Positions 36,901 through 44,319 of a DNA stretch of 60,675 bases are shown piece after piece (position 1 is the stretch's first letter; every line of letters starts with the position of its first letter). A model generated the notes under the pieces. The model saw only the letters and a program-made list of their open reading frames with translations. It had not been told where the DNA came from and did no database searches. The position numbers were made by a program, and so were the translations under genes. The stretch is from Pseudomonas sp. BGI-2. GTDB lineage: Bacteria; Pseudomonadota; Gammaproteobacteria; Pseudomonadales; Pseudomonadaceae. The DNA lies in contig NZ_SISB01000042.1 in the NCBI RefSeq assembly GCF_004310295.1, positions 1 to 60,675 of the forward strand. Direction: 5' to 3'.

Positions 36901-38067
36901 AGTGCCGTTGGGATTGAGCACCAGGGTGCCATATGTCCCGGTGAAGGTGCCGCCAATGATCGGCCCGCTGTTGGGGCCAACGGGAATCCGGTCAGCACCC
37001 TGCGAGTCATTGGGCAGCACGCTGCCGGTCAGGGTCAGCAGGGTTTGCGAAGCGGTGCTCGCGTTGCTGTCATCGACCGCTTTGGGCACGTCGTCTTTGA
37101 TGTTGACGTCCAGCGTGCCGGTGGCGGTATCGCCATTGGAATCACCGGCAACCACGGTGAACTGTTCGCTGAGGTTGTTGGCCCCCTCGCCGGCCGAATG
37201 GGTGTCGTTGCCGACCAGGGTGTAGCTGTAACTGACAACGCCAGTGGCCGGGTTGTAACCGGTGACCGTCAGGGTGTTGCCCAGTTGCGTGGTGATCGAC
37301 TGCGGGAAGCCGGCGGCCACCCCGCCCGTGATCACGTTGATCCCGCCGATGCTCAGGCTGGTCAGCCCGTCCGGCGCCGACACGGTGAAGGTGCCGTTCT
37401 GAATCAACGCGCCCGGATTGCTGGCAGAACCGTCGGCGAGATTGGCTTCGTTGAGGGTCAGCTCGCCCCCTGCCACCGACAGGCCCGCGAGGGTGACCGG
37501 GTTGTTCGGCAGGACGCCTGTCCCACCTGAACCGGCACCGTTGTCGCCGTTGTCCGGGTCACCGGCCAGCCGTTCCAGCGGAAATTCGGGAATGCCGTTG
37601 AAACCCGCGGTGGGGAAGCCAATGACGGGATCGACCCGCCCGCCCACTTCTTCGAGCATGACGAAACTGTGGCCACCGCCCGCCGTCCCACCGGGTGCGC
37701 CGGTCGGAGCAGCTCCGGCCGCCGTGGCTTCAGCCGTTTGAGTCGGGTCATCACCGGCAGCGATTGCTTTTTGCAGTTGCTCGACATCGGTCAGTTGCGC
37801 CTGAGTCGGCGTCACCGCTTCAGCGGTATCAACATGAGGCGCCTGATGCGCCAGTAGCTGGGAAGTCATTTGCAGGCTGCTGCCACGCCCAAGGGTCAGT
37901 TCCTGGCCATTTTGCAGATGCACGGCCACCGCGCCTTCGGCCCCGGTGATCAATTGGTCGCCGACGAACAATCGGTCGCCCTCGATCAACGCGCGTCGAG
38001 TGCCGTCGCTCGCCACCGCGAACACCTGACCAATGACTTTACTGACGATACCGATGAGCGTTGCCAT
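30907..38067 (-). CDS. lapA: LapA-type RTX adhesin with retention module, repeats, VWA and RTX C-terminus
   Basis: Large cell-surface biofilm adhesin, 2386 residues. The N-terminal retention module at 1-160 (IGQVFAVASDGTRRALIEGD, GGGHSFVMLEEVGGRVDPVI) contains TAAG at 115-118, the LapG cleavage motif. About 1400 residues of VCBS/cadherin-like repeats follow, with alternating blocks starting VYEKNLSDG and VNIVDDLP. A von Willebrand A domain begins near residue 1580 with MIDAS DVSGS. RTX nonapeptides (GGAGNDLLFSGTGNDLLDGG) occur near 2140-2250, then a type I secretion signal. The ATG at 38067 has GGAGG nine bases upstream. It is half the size of classical LapA, so it may instead be a MapA/second-adhesin homologue; the role is the same. 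Confidence 0.85.
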   Translation of the reverse strand: MATLIGIVSKVIGQVFAVASDGTRRALIEGDRLFVGDQLITGAEGAVAVHLQNGQELTLGRGSSLQMTSQLLAHQAPHVDTAEAVTPTQAQLTDVEQLQKAIAAGDDPTQTAEATAAGAAPTGAPGGTAGGGHSFVMLEEVGGRVDPVIGFPTAGFNGIPEFPLERLAGDPDNGDNGAGSGGTGVLPNNPVTLAGLSVAGGELTLNEANLADGSASNPGALIQNGTFTVSAPDGLTSLSIGGINVITGGVAAGFPQSITTQLGNTLTVTGYNPATGVVSYSYTLVGNDTHSAGEGANNLSEQFTVVAGDSNGDTATGTLDVNIKDDVPKAVDDSNASTASQTLLTLTGSVLPNDSQGADRIPVGPNSGPIIGGTFTGTYGTLVLNPNGTYTYTLNISDADFKALHGGGSGTETFTYTLTDADGDTSTANLVLQIRNNDDPVTIGGLNVEGGELVVYEKNLSDGSSPDTPALTQSGTFTITALDGVQTLSVGGINVVVGGVSAGFPQSIVTPLGSTLTITGFNSATGVVSYSYTLADNEAHPTANGANSLSEQFAVIVVDDNGTTANGNLDVNIVDDLPKGVDDSNAGTASETLLTLNGNVLTNDVQGADRVPTGPSTGPITPGTFNGTYGTLVLNANGTYTYTLNTSDADFKALHGNGNGTETFTYTLTDADGDTSTANLVLNIHNNDDPVTLNGLNVNGGELTVYEKNLSDGTSPNTPALTQSGTFTVTALDGLQTLTVGGISVVSGGVAAGFPQSIVTPLGSTLTITGYNPATGVISYSYTLVDNEIHPTANGANSLTENFNVVATDTDGSTASGQINVNIVDDLPTAHADYASVAEGATVSGNVLDNDIGGADGPALSGAVIGVRAGSDTSTSAIGGLGTNINGTYGYLTLDANGNATYHSNPNAVNGPGATDVFTYTVRDADGDESTTTVTIDVFNSSIVASTDTDVTVYEKALDLTKDGQDLAAGTVIGSDPTSTGETAKGTLVGSVTGATGAITYTLVGSATGNYGQLQLNPNGTYTYTLTSPATTTPHANDGANALTESFTYQATDSLGNSTTSTIVVKIVDDVPKAVNDSNTGTASETVLTLNGNVLTNDVQGADHVATGPNAGPVTPGTFTGTYGTLVLNANGTYTYTLNTNDADFKNLHGGGNGTETFAYTITDADGDTSTANLVLNVHNNNDPVTLNGLNVYGGELTVYEKNLSDGTSPNTPALTQSGTFTVTALDGLQTLTVGGIALVTGGVAAGFPQSVVTPLGSTLTVTGYNPATGVVSYSYTLADNETHPTANGANSTTENFNVVATDTDGSTASGQINVNIVDDLPTAKADTASVVEGGTVSGNVLDNDIKGADGAAAGGAVVGVRAGSDTSSSAIGGLGSNINGTYGYLTLDANGNAVYHSNPNAVSGAGATDTFTYTVRDADGDESTTTITIDVSNSCIKAVTDTDVTVYEKALDLSKDGLDLAAGNVTGSEPGNTGETATGTLVGSVTGASGAITYTLVGSTTGTYGQMLLNPNGTYTYTLTSAPKTSPNANDGANTLSESFTYKATDASGNSTTSTIVVNIVDDVPKAVAADRSVAAVEIDSNLLLVIDVSGSMADASGVPGLSRLALAKQAISALLDKYDDLGDVKVQIVTFSSNATDKTSIWVDVATAKSIISGLTAGGGTNYDAAVATMQTAFNTSGKLTGAQNVGYFFSDGKPNEGDIGTADETALKAFLDANSIKNYAIGLGSGVSNANLDPLAYDGSTHTNTNAVVVTDLNQLNSVLSGTVVGAPVTGTLLEGGTFGADGGFIKTLVVDGTTYTYDPKGNSNQGALNFSGGANHGTFNTVNNSISIATNNGGTLVVNLDTGEYTYTSQKTTTVVITENIGFTASDNDGDLASSTLTVKVIPNAAPVAVDDHIITNVLSGSVVVPGELLLANDIDANGDPLTASPTTFNTGWISKGADFTGTGAISFSSTGNNAANQVLANVRNAFTTNAATMTAVLVVSGYLGGVTNGNANDEDRITVNLKQGETLNLDHNLAGGHIAMEYSLNGGGWIALAEGQTLTAAADGTYQIHVTNITNTSGNGVNNAENYQLTMTLNYAGGHDIAPDAHGTYTANDSHGGSDSAAVTISYQDGHTLTGTAGDDVLVAGAGNNVINAGDGNDVLSAGNGNNELHGGAGNDLLFSGTGNDLLDGGTGTDTASYAHATAGVTVDLSQAIAQNTGGAGTDTLTAIENLVGSNFNDSLTGDNLSNVINGGLGDDILKGGGGDDFLIGGLGKNTLTGGAGADTFQWLKGNSGHDVVTDFTPGTDKLDLSQLLQGENNTAASLDDYLHFKVIGSGASVLTSIDVSAMAGAAPNQTIDLAGVNLASHYGVTPGAGGVVAGGHDTATIINGMLNDHSWKVDTV

Positions 38068-38658
38068 GTGCATTTCCTCCGCTGCCAACCGCTGTCGGCA
38101 CCCTGTTTGTGCGAAGAACGTGCTCATGGTTAAAGCAGGTTTGCCTGGCGGATCGCCTGCGGGGCGCGTTTACCTGAGTAAGCCGATGCCCCGGCGATCT
38201 TCTCGCCAAGCGTGTCGCTCGCAGGGGACGTGTCTGATTTCGGTAAAACCCCATTGCAATCAATAACCTTGGGGCGCCAATCACGGTCAAATCGCCCTGC
38301 GAGCGGTGCGTAACGATTTTGAACCTAAACAGTGACAAAAAACTGTCACCTCAAAACCGTTCCGCTTCCCTCCCCTCCAGCACTTCTCCGCCCTATGTCG
38401 ATAAGTGGATGGAACTTTCCTTAAACCCTCGAATGCTCCCAAGAGCTCCTAAATCAAGGGCTTCCAGAGTGAACAATGTGCTGGATTTCGCAGCGCGCAT
38501 AAGTTTTTTTTGGAATAAGCCATATGAAAAAAATTTCTTAGCTACGCTCTAGAATGTTCTTAGCTTCGTTGTTACAAGCATGAAACGGTTTTGCCTATAA
38601 ATGCCGTCAAATAATTGGCAGCTTATAAAGAACCATTAGGAATCAGGGAGATGTACCC
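38068..38658. other. Divergent regulatory region between adhesin and exporter genes
   Basis: 590 bases with no credible gene. AT-rich from about 38320 to 38640, it must hold the promoters of the adhesin (leftward) and of the TolC/ABC/HlyD operon (rightward). A FleQ-like box lies at 38606-38619. No terminator-like hairpin was noticed. Confidence 0.65.
38606..38619. promoter_or_regulatory. FleQ-box-like sequence
   Basis: GTCAAATAATTGGC agrees at 11 of 14 positions with the GTCAATAAATTGAC-type site reported for FleQ, the c-di-GMP-responsive regulator of lap and exopolysaccharide genes in Pseudomonas. It is about 40 bases before the lapE-like start. Sequence similarity only. Confidence 0.35.
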
Positions 38659-40017
38659 ATGCGCGTTTTAACCCCCCTATGCAGCGCAGTTCTGCTGGCG
38701 ATGGCCTGCTCATCCCAGGCGCAAGCCATGTCGTTGACCGAGGCGATCCAGAGCACCATCGCCACCCACCCGGAACTGGCGTCGCGGGTGGACAGCCGTC
38801 TCTCGGCCGATGAGCAAGTGAAAGTCGCCAAGGGGGGCTTTTATCCATCGGTTGACCTGAACGCCGCCTACGGGCGCGGGTACAGCGATAACACCAATAC
38901 TCGGGCGTTCGGCAATCACCACACCGAAATCCTCACCTACACCCAGTCGGAGTTGCGTCTGCGGCAGATGCTCTTCGACGGTTTCAACACCGCGAACGAA
39001 GTCGAACGCACCAAAGGCGTGGTCAACTCCCGGGCCTATTACGCGCAAGGCACCGCCCAGGATCTGGCATTGCGCACCACCGAGGTCTACCTCGAAGTGC
39101 TCAAACGCCGCGAACTGGTGACCCTGGCCACGAACAACCTGCAGGCTCACTTGCGGGTCAACGACCAGATTGGCCTGCGCACCCAGCGTGGCGTCGGCAG
39201 CAACGCCGACTCCGACCAATCCGGCGCGCGCCGGGCACTGGCGCAAAACAACCTCGATACCGCCGAGGTCGATCTGGCGGATGCCGAGTCCAATTTCTAC
39301 GCGGTCACGGGGCGCCTGCCCGATGAACTCGAAGCGCCGCCGTCGATCCGCGGCGAACTGCCCGCCACCCTGCCGGAAGCTCAGCAGAGCATGGTGGAAA
39401 ACAACCCGTACTTGAAATCCGCCCAGGCTGACGTGCAATCGGCCGAGAGCCAGTACGAAGTCGCCAAGTCGCCGTTCTACCCGCGTTTCGACGCCGAAGC
39501 GGCGGTGGGCGCGAACAACAACGTGCAAGGCGATGAAGGCCACGACAACGAATGGCGCGTGGGTGTGGTGATGAACTACAACCTGTTCCGCGGTGGCAGC
39601 GACAAGGCGCGCCTGGCCTCCAATGCGCATCAGATCAACCAGGCGATGGACATCCGCAACAACGCCCTGCGCCAACTCAACGAGAACATCCACCTGGCCT
39701 GGAACGCCATGGTCAATGCCAAGAAACAAACCCCGACTGCCCGCGAGTACGCCGACACCAGTAAACGCGTGCGCGTGGCGTATCAGGATCAGTTCGGCCT
39801 CGGCCAACGCACCCTGCTCGACTTGCTCGACAGTGAAAACGAGCTCTACAACGCCAATCGTCGCTACACCGAAGTGCGCTACACCGAGGAGTATTCGATG
39901 TACCGCGTGCTGGCAAACATGGGCCAGTTGCTGAGCAAACAACGGGTGGTATTGCCCGCCGATGCGATCGCCTCCACCGAAGTGAAAAACGAAGCCCGTT
40001 TGCCTGAACTGAAGTAG
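38659..40017 (+). CDS. lapE: TolC-family outer-membrane channel of the adhesin exporter
   Basis: 452 residues with signal peptide MRVLTPLCSAVLLAMACSSQ AQA. Two OEP repeats are present: MSLTEAIQSTIATHPELASR with FYPSVDLNAAYGRGYS in the first, NPYLKSAQADVQSAESQYEV with YPRFDAEAAVGANNN in the second. The FGLGQRTLLDLLDSENELYN segment is typical of LapE/AggA-type type I secretion channels. First gene of a three-gene operon divergent from the adhesin, so it is expected to form its exit pore and, in the Lap model, to retain the uncleaved adhesin. Confidence 0.88.
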   Translation: MRVLTPLCSAVLLAMACSSQAQAMSLTEAIQSTIATHPELASRVDSRLSADEQVKVAKGGFYPSVDLNAAYGRGYSDNTNTRAFGNHHTEILTYTQSELRLRQMLFDGFNTANEVERTKGVVNSRAYYAQGTAQDLALRTTEVYLEVLKRRELVTLATNNLQAHLRVNDQIGLRTQRGVGSNADSDQSGARRALAQNNLDTAEVDLADAESNFYAVTGRLPDELEAPPSIRGELPATLPEAQQSMVENNPYLKSAQADVQSAESQYEVAKSPFYPRFDAEAAVGANNNVQGDEGHDNEWRVGVVMNYNLFRGGSDKARLASNAHQINQAMDIRNNALRQLNENIHLAWNAMVNAKKQTPTAREYADTSKRVRVAYQDQFGLGQRTLLDLLDSENELYNANRRYTEVRYTEEYSMYRVLANMGQLLSKQRVVLPADAIASTEVKNEARLPELK

Positions 40018-40035
40018 GCCTGTGGAGAGATCAAT

Positions 40036-42195
40036 TTGACCAGCATGGAACCCGGCAACACCGGTGTCGATCCGCGCCTGAGCTTCGATGACCCGCTTCT
40101 GGACGGTCTGTTGATCCTCTGCAAACTCCACGGTGCGACGGTCAGTCGCGCCAGCCTGAGTACCGGGCTGCCACTGAACAAGCAGCGCTTGAGCCTGGAC
40201 CTGCTGCCCCGCGCAGCCGCCCGGGCCAGCCTGCAAGCGCGCGTGTTGCGCCGTGAACTGGCGGACATTTCCGCGCTTAACCTGCCCGTGATGCTGATCC
40301 TCAACAACGGCCGCACCGCCATCCTGCGACGCTTCGGCGAGGACGGTCGGTTGCTGATTCTGCCCAGCGAAGCGGACGGCGGTGAACAATGGGTCAGCCG
40401 TGAAGAACTGGCCGAGAATTACAGTGGCCAGGCGTTGTTCGCCCGGCCACGCCATGAACTCGAAGACTTGCGCTCGCCGCTGGTGCCACGCGTTGAGGCC
40501 TGGTTTCGCGACACCTTGAAGTTGTCGAAATGGCTGTACAGCGATGCGATTCTGGCGAGTTTTCTGATCAACCTGTTAGGGCTGATGGTGCCGCTGTTCG
40601 TCATGCAAACCTACGACCGCGTGGTGCCGAACCAGGCCACCTCGACCTTGTGGGTGCTGTCGATCGGCTTGCTGATCGGCACCGGTTTCGAACTGGTGCT
40701 GCGGGTTGTCCGCGCACATCTGCTGGACACCGCCGGGAAGAAAACCGATGTGATTCTTTCGGCGACCTTGTTCGAACGCATCACCGGCATGGCGATGAAG
40801 GCGCGGCCGGCGACCATTGGCGGGTTCGCCCAGAGCATCCATGACTTCCAGGGCCTGCGCGAATTCCTCACCGCCGTCACCCTGACCAGCCTGATCGACC
40901 TGCCCTTTGCCGTGCTGATGCTGGTAGTGATCGGCCTGCTCGGCGGCTGGCTGGTGGTGATTCCCTTATTGGCGTTTCCGATCACGATCATTTTCGCGAT
41001 GGTGATCCAGGTGCGCCTGCGCGACACCGTGCAGAAAAGTTTGAGCCTCGGCGCCGAACGCCAGGCCCTGCTGATCGAAACCCTCGGCGGCCTGGAAACC
41101 CTGAAAGCGTGCAGCGCCGAAAGCGAGCGCCAGCACAAATGGGAAAGCACCCACGGCGCCCTCACCCGCCTCGACAGCCATGCGCGCAACCTCTCGGCGC
41201 TGGCCACCAACGGCACGCTGTTCATCCAGCAATTCTCCGGCATGGCGACCATCGTCGCCGGGGTCTACAGCATCATCGCCGGCAACCTCAGCGTCGGCGC
41301 ACTGGTGGCGACCTACATGCTCGGCAGCCGCGTGCTCGCGCCATTGGGACAAATCGCGGGTTTGATCACCCGCTACCAGCAAGCGCAACTGACCATGAAA
41401 AGCACCGATGCGCTGATGACCTTACCGCAAGAGCGCGACGCCAAACAGCGGCCGCTGGAGCGTACGCAACTGCAAGGTGCACTGGACGCCAGCGGTGTGA
41501 CCTTTCACTACAACGGCCAGAACGCCCCGGCGCTGGCCAACGTCAGTTTCAGCGTCAAACCCGGCGAACGGATCGGCATCATCGGTCGCAGCGGTTCGGG
41601 CAAAAGCACCCTGGCGCGATTGGTGATGGGGTTCTATGCGCCGGAAGAAGGGCAACTGCTGCTCGATGGGCTGGACCTGCGGCAACTCGATGTCGCCGAC
41701 CTGCGCCAACAGATCGGTTACGTCGCCCATGACCTGCCGCTGCTGGCCGGCAGCCTGCGCGACAACCTGACCCTTGGCGCCCGCTACATCAGCGATTCAC
41801 GGATGCTCGAAGTCGCTGAGCTGACCGGCGTCACCGAGCTGGCGCGTCAGCACCCGCAAGGTTTTGACCGGCCCGTTGGCGAACGCGGCCAGTTGCTGTC
41901 CGGCGGTCAACGTCAGGCAGTGCTGCTGGCCCGGGCCTTGTTGCTGGATCCGCCGATCATGCTGCTCGACGAACCCACCAGCGCCATGGACAACAGCAGC
42001 GAAGACGTTTTGCGGCAGAAACTCCACGGTTGGGTGCAGGGCAAAACCTTGCTGCTGGTGACCCACCGCACCTCGATGCTCAGCCTGGTGGATCGGCTGC
42101 TGGTGCTGGACAACGGGCGGATCGTTGCCGACGGTCCGAAAGAAGCGGTCATCGATGCACTGCGCAAGGGCCGTGTCGGCTCTGCGGCTGTCTAG
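40036..42195 (+). CDS. lapB: Type I secretion ABC transporter of the adhesin
   Basis: 719 residues. The N-terminal C39-like domain (DPLLDGLLILCKLHGATVSR) is followed by an ABC transmembrane domain from about 160 to 450 (ILASFLINLLGLMVPLFVMQ, TYDRVVPNQATSTLWVLSIG). The nucleotide-binding domain has Walker A GRSGSGKST near 517, signature LSGGQRQ near 622 and Walker B IMLLDEPTSAMD. The start is a TTG with GGAGAG upstream; an ATG three codons later is possible. It energises export of the RTX adhesin with the flanking TolC and HlyD partners. Confidence 0.9.
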   Translation: MTSMEPGNTGVDPRLSFDDPLLDGLLILCKLHGATVSRASLSTGLPLNKQRLSLDLLPRAAARASLQARVLRRELADISALNLPVMLILNNGRTAILRRFGEDGRLLILPSEADGGEQWVSREELAENYSGQALFARPRHELEDLRSPLVPRVEAWFRDTLKLSKWLYSDAILASFLINLLGLMVPLFVMQTYDRVVPNQATSTLWVLSIGLLIGTGFELVLRVVRAHLLDTAGKKTDVILSATLFERITGMAMKARPATIGGFAQSIHDFQGLREFLTAVTLTSLIDLPFAVLMLVVIGLLGGWLVVIPLLAFPITIIFAMVIQVRLRDTVQKSLSLGAERQALLIETLGGLETLKACSAESERQHKWESTHGALTRLDSHARNLSALATNGTLFIQQFSGMATIVAGVYSIIAGNLSVGALVATYMLGSRVLAPLGQIAGLITRYQQAQLTMKSTDALMTLPQERDAKQRPLERTQLQGALDASGVTFHYNGQNAPALANVSFSVKPGERIGIIGRSGSGKSTLARLVMGFYAPEEGQLLLDGLDLRQLDVADLRQQIGYVAHDLPLLAGSLRDNLTLGARYISDSRMLEVAELTGVTELARQHPQGFDRPVGERGQLLSGGQRQAVLLARALLLDPPIMLLDEPTSAMDNSSEDVLRQKLHGWVQGKTLLLVTHRTSMLSLVDRLLVLDNGRIVADGPKEAVIDALRKGRVGSAAV

Positions 42196-42204
42196 GAGCT
42201 ACCC

Positions 42205-43572
42205 ATGGCCCGTTCATCATCAGACAAGTCGCAAGACCGGGGCTATTTCGGCAGTTTCGGCAAAACCGCGGAAAGCGAATTCATGCCGGAAACCGCCGGC
42301 GCCTCGTTGCAGGATTCGCCGCGCTGGTCGCGAATCACCGTGTGGCTGGCCGCTGCGCTGCTGATTACAGCGCTGGTCTGGGCCAAGTTTGCGGTACTGC
42401 AAGAAGTCACCATGGGCGAAGGCAAGGCGATCCCGTCGAGCAAGGTCCAGGTGATCCAGAACCTTGAGGGCGGCATCGTCACCGAAATTTTCGTGCGCGA
42501 AGGGCAAATGGTGAACAAGGGCGACACGCTGCTGCGCCTGGATGACACGCGGTTTCTGTCGAACAAGGGCGAAAGCGAAGCGGATCGTTATGCGTTGACC
42601 GCGCAGGTCGAACGTCTGTCGGCCGAAGCGGAAGGCCGGCCGTTCAAGCTGTCGCCTGAAGTGATTGCCAAGGCCCCTCAAGTGGCCGAGGACGAGCGCT
42701 CGCTGTACGAACAACGCCAGCGTCGACTGGCCAGTGAGCAACGCACGTTGAGTGAACAACTTCGGCAAAAGACCCAGGAACTGGCGGAATTTCGTTCCAA
42801 ACAGGGGCAATTCAGTTCGAGCCTGGCGCTGCTGCAACAAGAGATGAACATGTCCGCGCCGCTGGTAGGCACCGGGGCGGTTTCACCGGTGGAAATCCTG
42901 CGACTCAAACGCAGCGCGGTGGAAATTCGCGGCTCGCTGAACGCCACGACGCTGGCGATTCCCCGGGCGGAATCGGCGATCAACGAGATCAAAAGCAAGA
43001 TTGATGAATCGGAACAATCCTTCCGCTCGGACGCGGCGAAAGAACTGAATGAAAAACGCACCGACCTGTCGAAAATCACAGCGTCGAGTATCGCCATCGA
43101 TGACCGCGTGACCCGCACCACCGTGGTGTCGCCGGTGCACGGAATAATCAAGGTGCTCAAGGTCAACACCATCGGCGGCGTGGTTCAACCGGGCAGCGAC
43201 ATGGTGGAAATCGTCCCCATTGAAGACAACTTGCTGATCGAAGCCAAGGTGCGGCCGCAGGACGTGGCTTTTCTGCATCCGGGGCAGAAAGCGATGGTGA
43301 AGTTCAGTGCGTACGACTACACGATTTATGGGGGTTTGACTGCCAAGCTGGAGTTGATTGGTGCGGACACGATTACCGATGACAAGGGCAACAGCTTTTA
43401 TCTGATTCAGGTGAGGACTGACAAAAACCACTTGGGTGGGGATGTGAAACCGTTGCTGATTATTCCGGGGATGGTGGCGACGGTGGATATCATCACGGGC
43501 GAGAAAAGTGTGCTGGATTACCTGTTGAAACCGGTGTTGAAAGCGCGGACAGAGGCGATGCGGGAGCGGTAG
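42205..43572 (+). CDS. lapC: HlyD-family membrane fusion protein of the adhesin exporter
   Basis: 455 residues: a cytoplasmic N-terminus, one TM near 46-66 (ITVWLAAALLITALVWAKFA), a split biotinyl-lipoyl region (VIQNLEGGIVTEIFVREGQM), a long coiled-coil hairpin, then VVSPVHGIIKVLKVNTIGGV and the MVEIVPIEDNLLIEAKVRPQ barrel, which are LapC/PrtE-type signatures. It starts nine bases after the ABC gene. It bridges the ABC protein and the TolC channel. Confidence 0.9.
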   Translation: MARSSSDKSQDRGYFGSFGKTAESEFMPETAGASLQDSPRWSRITVWLAAALLITALVWAKFAVLQEVTMGEGKAIPSSKVQVIQNLEGGIVTEIFVREGQMVNKGDTLLRLDDTRFLSNKGESEADRYALTAQVERLSAEAEGRPFKLSPEVIAKAPQVAEDERSLYEQRQRRLASEQRTLSEQLRQKTQELAEFRSKQGQFSSSLALLQQEMNMSAPLVGTGAVSPVEILRLKRSAVEIRGSLNATTLAIPRAESAINEIKSKIDESEQSFRSDAAKELNEKRTDLSKITASSIAIDDRVTRTTVVSPVHGIIKVLKVNTIGGVVQPGSDMVEIVPIEDNLLIEAKVRPQDVAFLHPGQKAMVKFSAYDYTIYGGLTAKLELIGADTITDDKGNSFYLIQVRTDKNHLGGDVKPLLIIPGMVATVDIITGEKSVLDYLLKPVLKARTEAMRER

Positions 43573-43607
43573 TTTTATGCCGGGATTGGTGGTGATTGTG
43601 CTGCCGT

Positions 43608-43699
43608 CTTCGCGGGCAAGCCTCGCTCCTACAGGGTAGTGGTGTGCCGATGTTTTGTGAAAGACATCAATCCTGTAGGAGCGAGGCTTGCCCGCGAAG
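43608..43699. repeat. REP doublet (class GTAGGAGCGAGGCTTGCCCG)
   Basis: CTTCGCGGGCAAGCCTCGCT at the left and its complement at the right end, downstream of the exporter operon. Confidence 0.88.
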
Positions 43700-43718
43700 A
43701 GGCCATCACTAACACCGC

Positions 43719-44315
43719 CTATTTCGGTCCATGATTACGCAAAAAAGTCTCCTCCCCCATCGCCGCAATCTGCCCCTCGATCAACGCCTCGAACGGTTTC
43801 AGCAACGGCTCAAAACTGACAGGCGCTTCCAGCACCTGCAACGCCTGCACAATCGCCTCCACCGTAGACAACGCCCCGGGACCCGGTGCCTTGCGCAATC
43901 GATAACGGGACACGCCACCGTCAACCAATGCCACCCTCGGCAACGCCGCCAGCAACGGATTGAGGTGCAACAGCTTGCGCGCCTTGCGCCAGGTGCCGTC
44001 CGGGACGACCAGCAATAGCGGTTCCTCATTCGCGGTGTACGCCTGCAACGGTTGCGCATCGTCGGCAGGAAACAACAACCGCGCCTGATACCCCGGCTGA
44101 TTCAACAGCGCCGGCAAATCCTCGAAAACCTCACCCACAATCAACTCGGCATTCTTCAACCCCAACGCCGCCAGCCTAGCGGTATTCAGCGCATGGTTCA
44201 CCTCGCTCGGATGCTGCAACAGCAGCACCCGGGTGCGGCTGTCGAGGCTCGGGATCAACGGGCACAGGCAATGGGTTTGTGGGCGCAGGCAGCGCGGACA
44301 GTGGATTCTGGACAT
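43719..44315 (-). CDS. DTW-domain tRNA-uridine aminocarboxypropyltransferase
   Basis: 198 residues. The N-terminal zinc-like cysteines (CPRCLRPQTHCLCP) are followed by the DTW-domain core: LLLQHPSEVNHALNTARLA, LLVVPDGTWRKARKLLHLNP (the DTW region, here DGTW) and RYRLRKAPGPGALSTVEAIV. The E. coli member TapT makes acp3U47 in tRNA using SAM. Two DTW branches exist, so the modified position is inferred. It lies four bases downstream of gbuR on the same strand. Confidence 0.85.
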   Translation of the reverse strand: MSRIHCPRCLRPQTHCLCPLIPSLDSRTRVLLLQHPSEVNHALNTARLAALGLKNAELIVGEVFEDLPALLNQPGYQARLLFPADDAQPLQAYTANEEPLLLVVPDGTWRKARKLLHLNPLLAALPRVALVDGGVSRYRLRKAPGPGALSTVEAIVQALQVLEAPVSFEPLLKPFEALIEGQIAAMGEETFLRNHGPK

Positions 44316-44319
44316 GTTC

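Noticed and set aside
30907..38067. Repeated blocks considered as a CRISPR-like or satellite array
   Set aside because: Units are in frame, several hundred bases long and encode cadherin/VCBS-like domains; there is no spacer-repeat pattern.
38710..40455. 581-codon minus-strand frame over the TolC-type gene
   Set aside because: Shadow of lapE and the start of lapB; no motifs or start signals.
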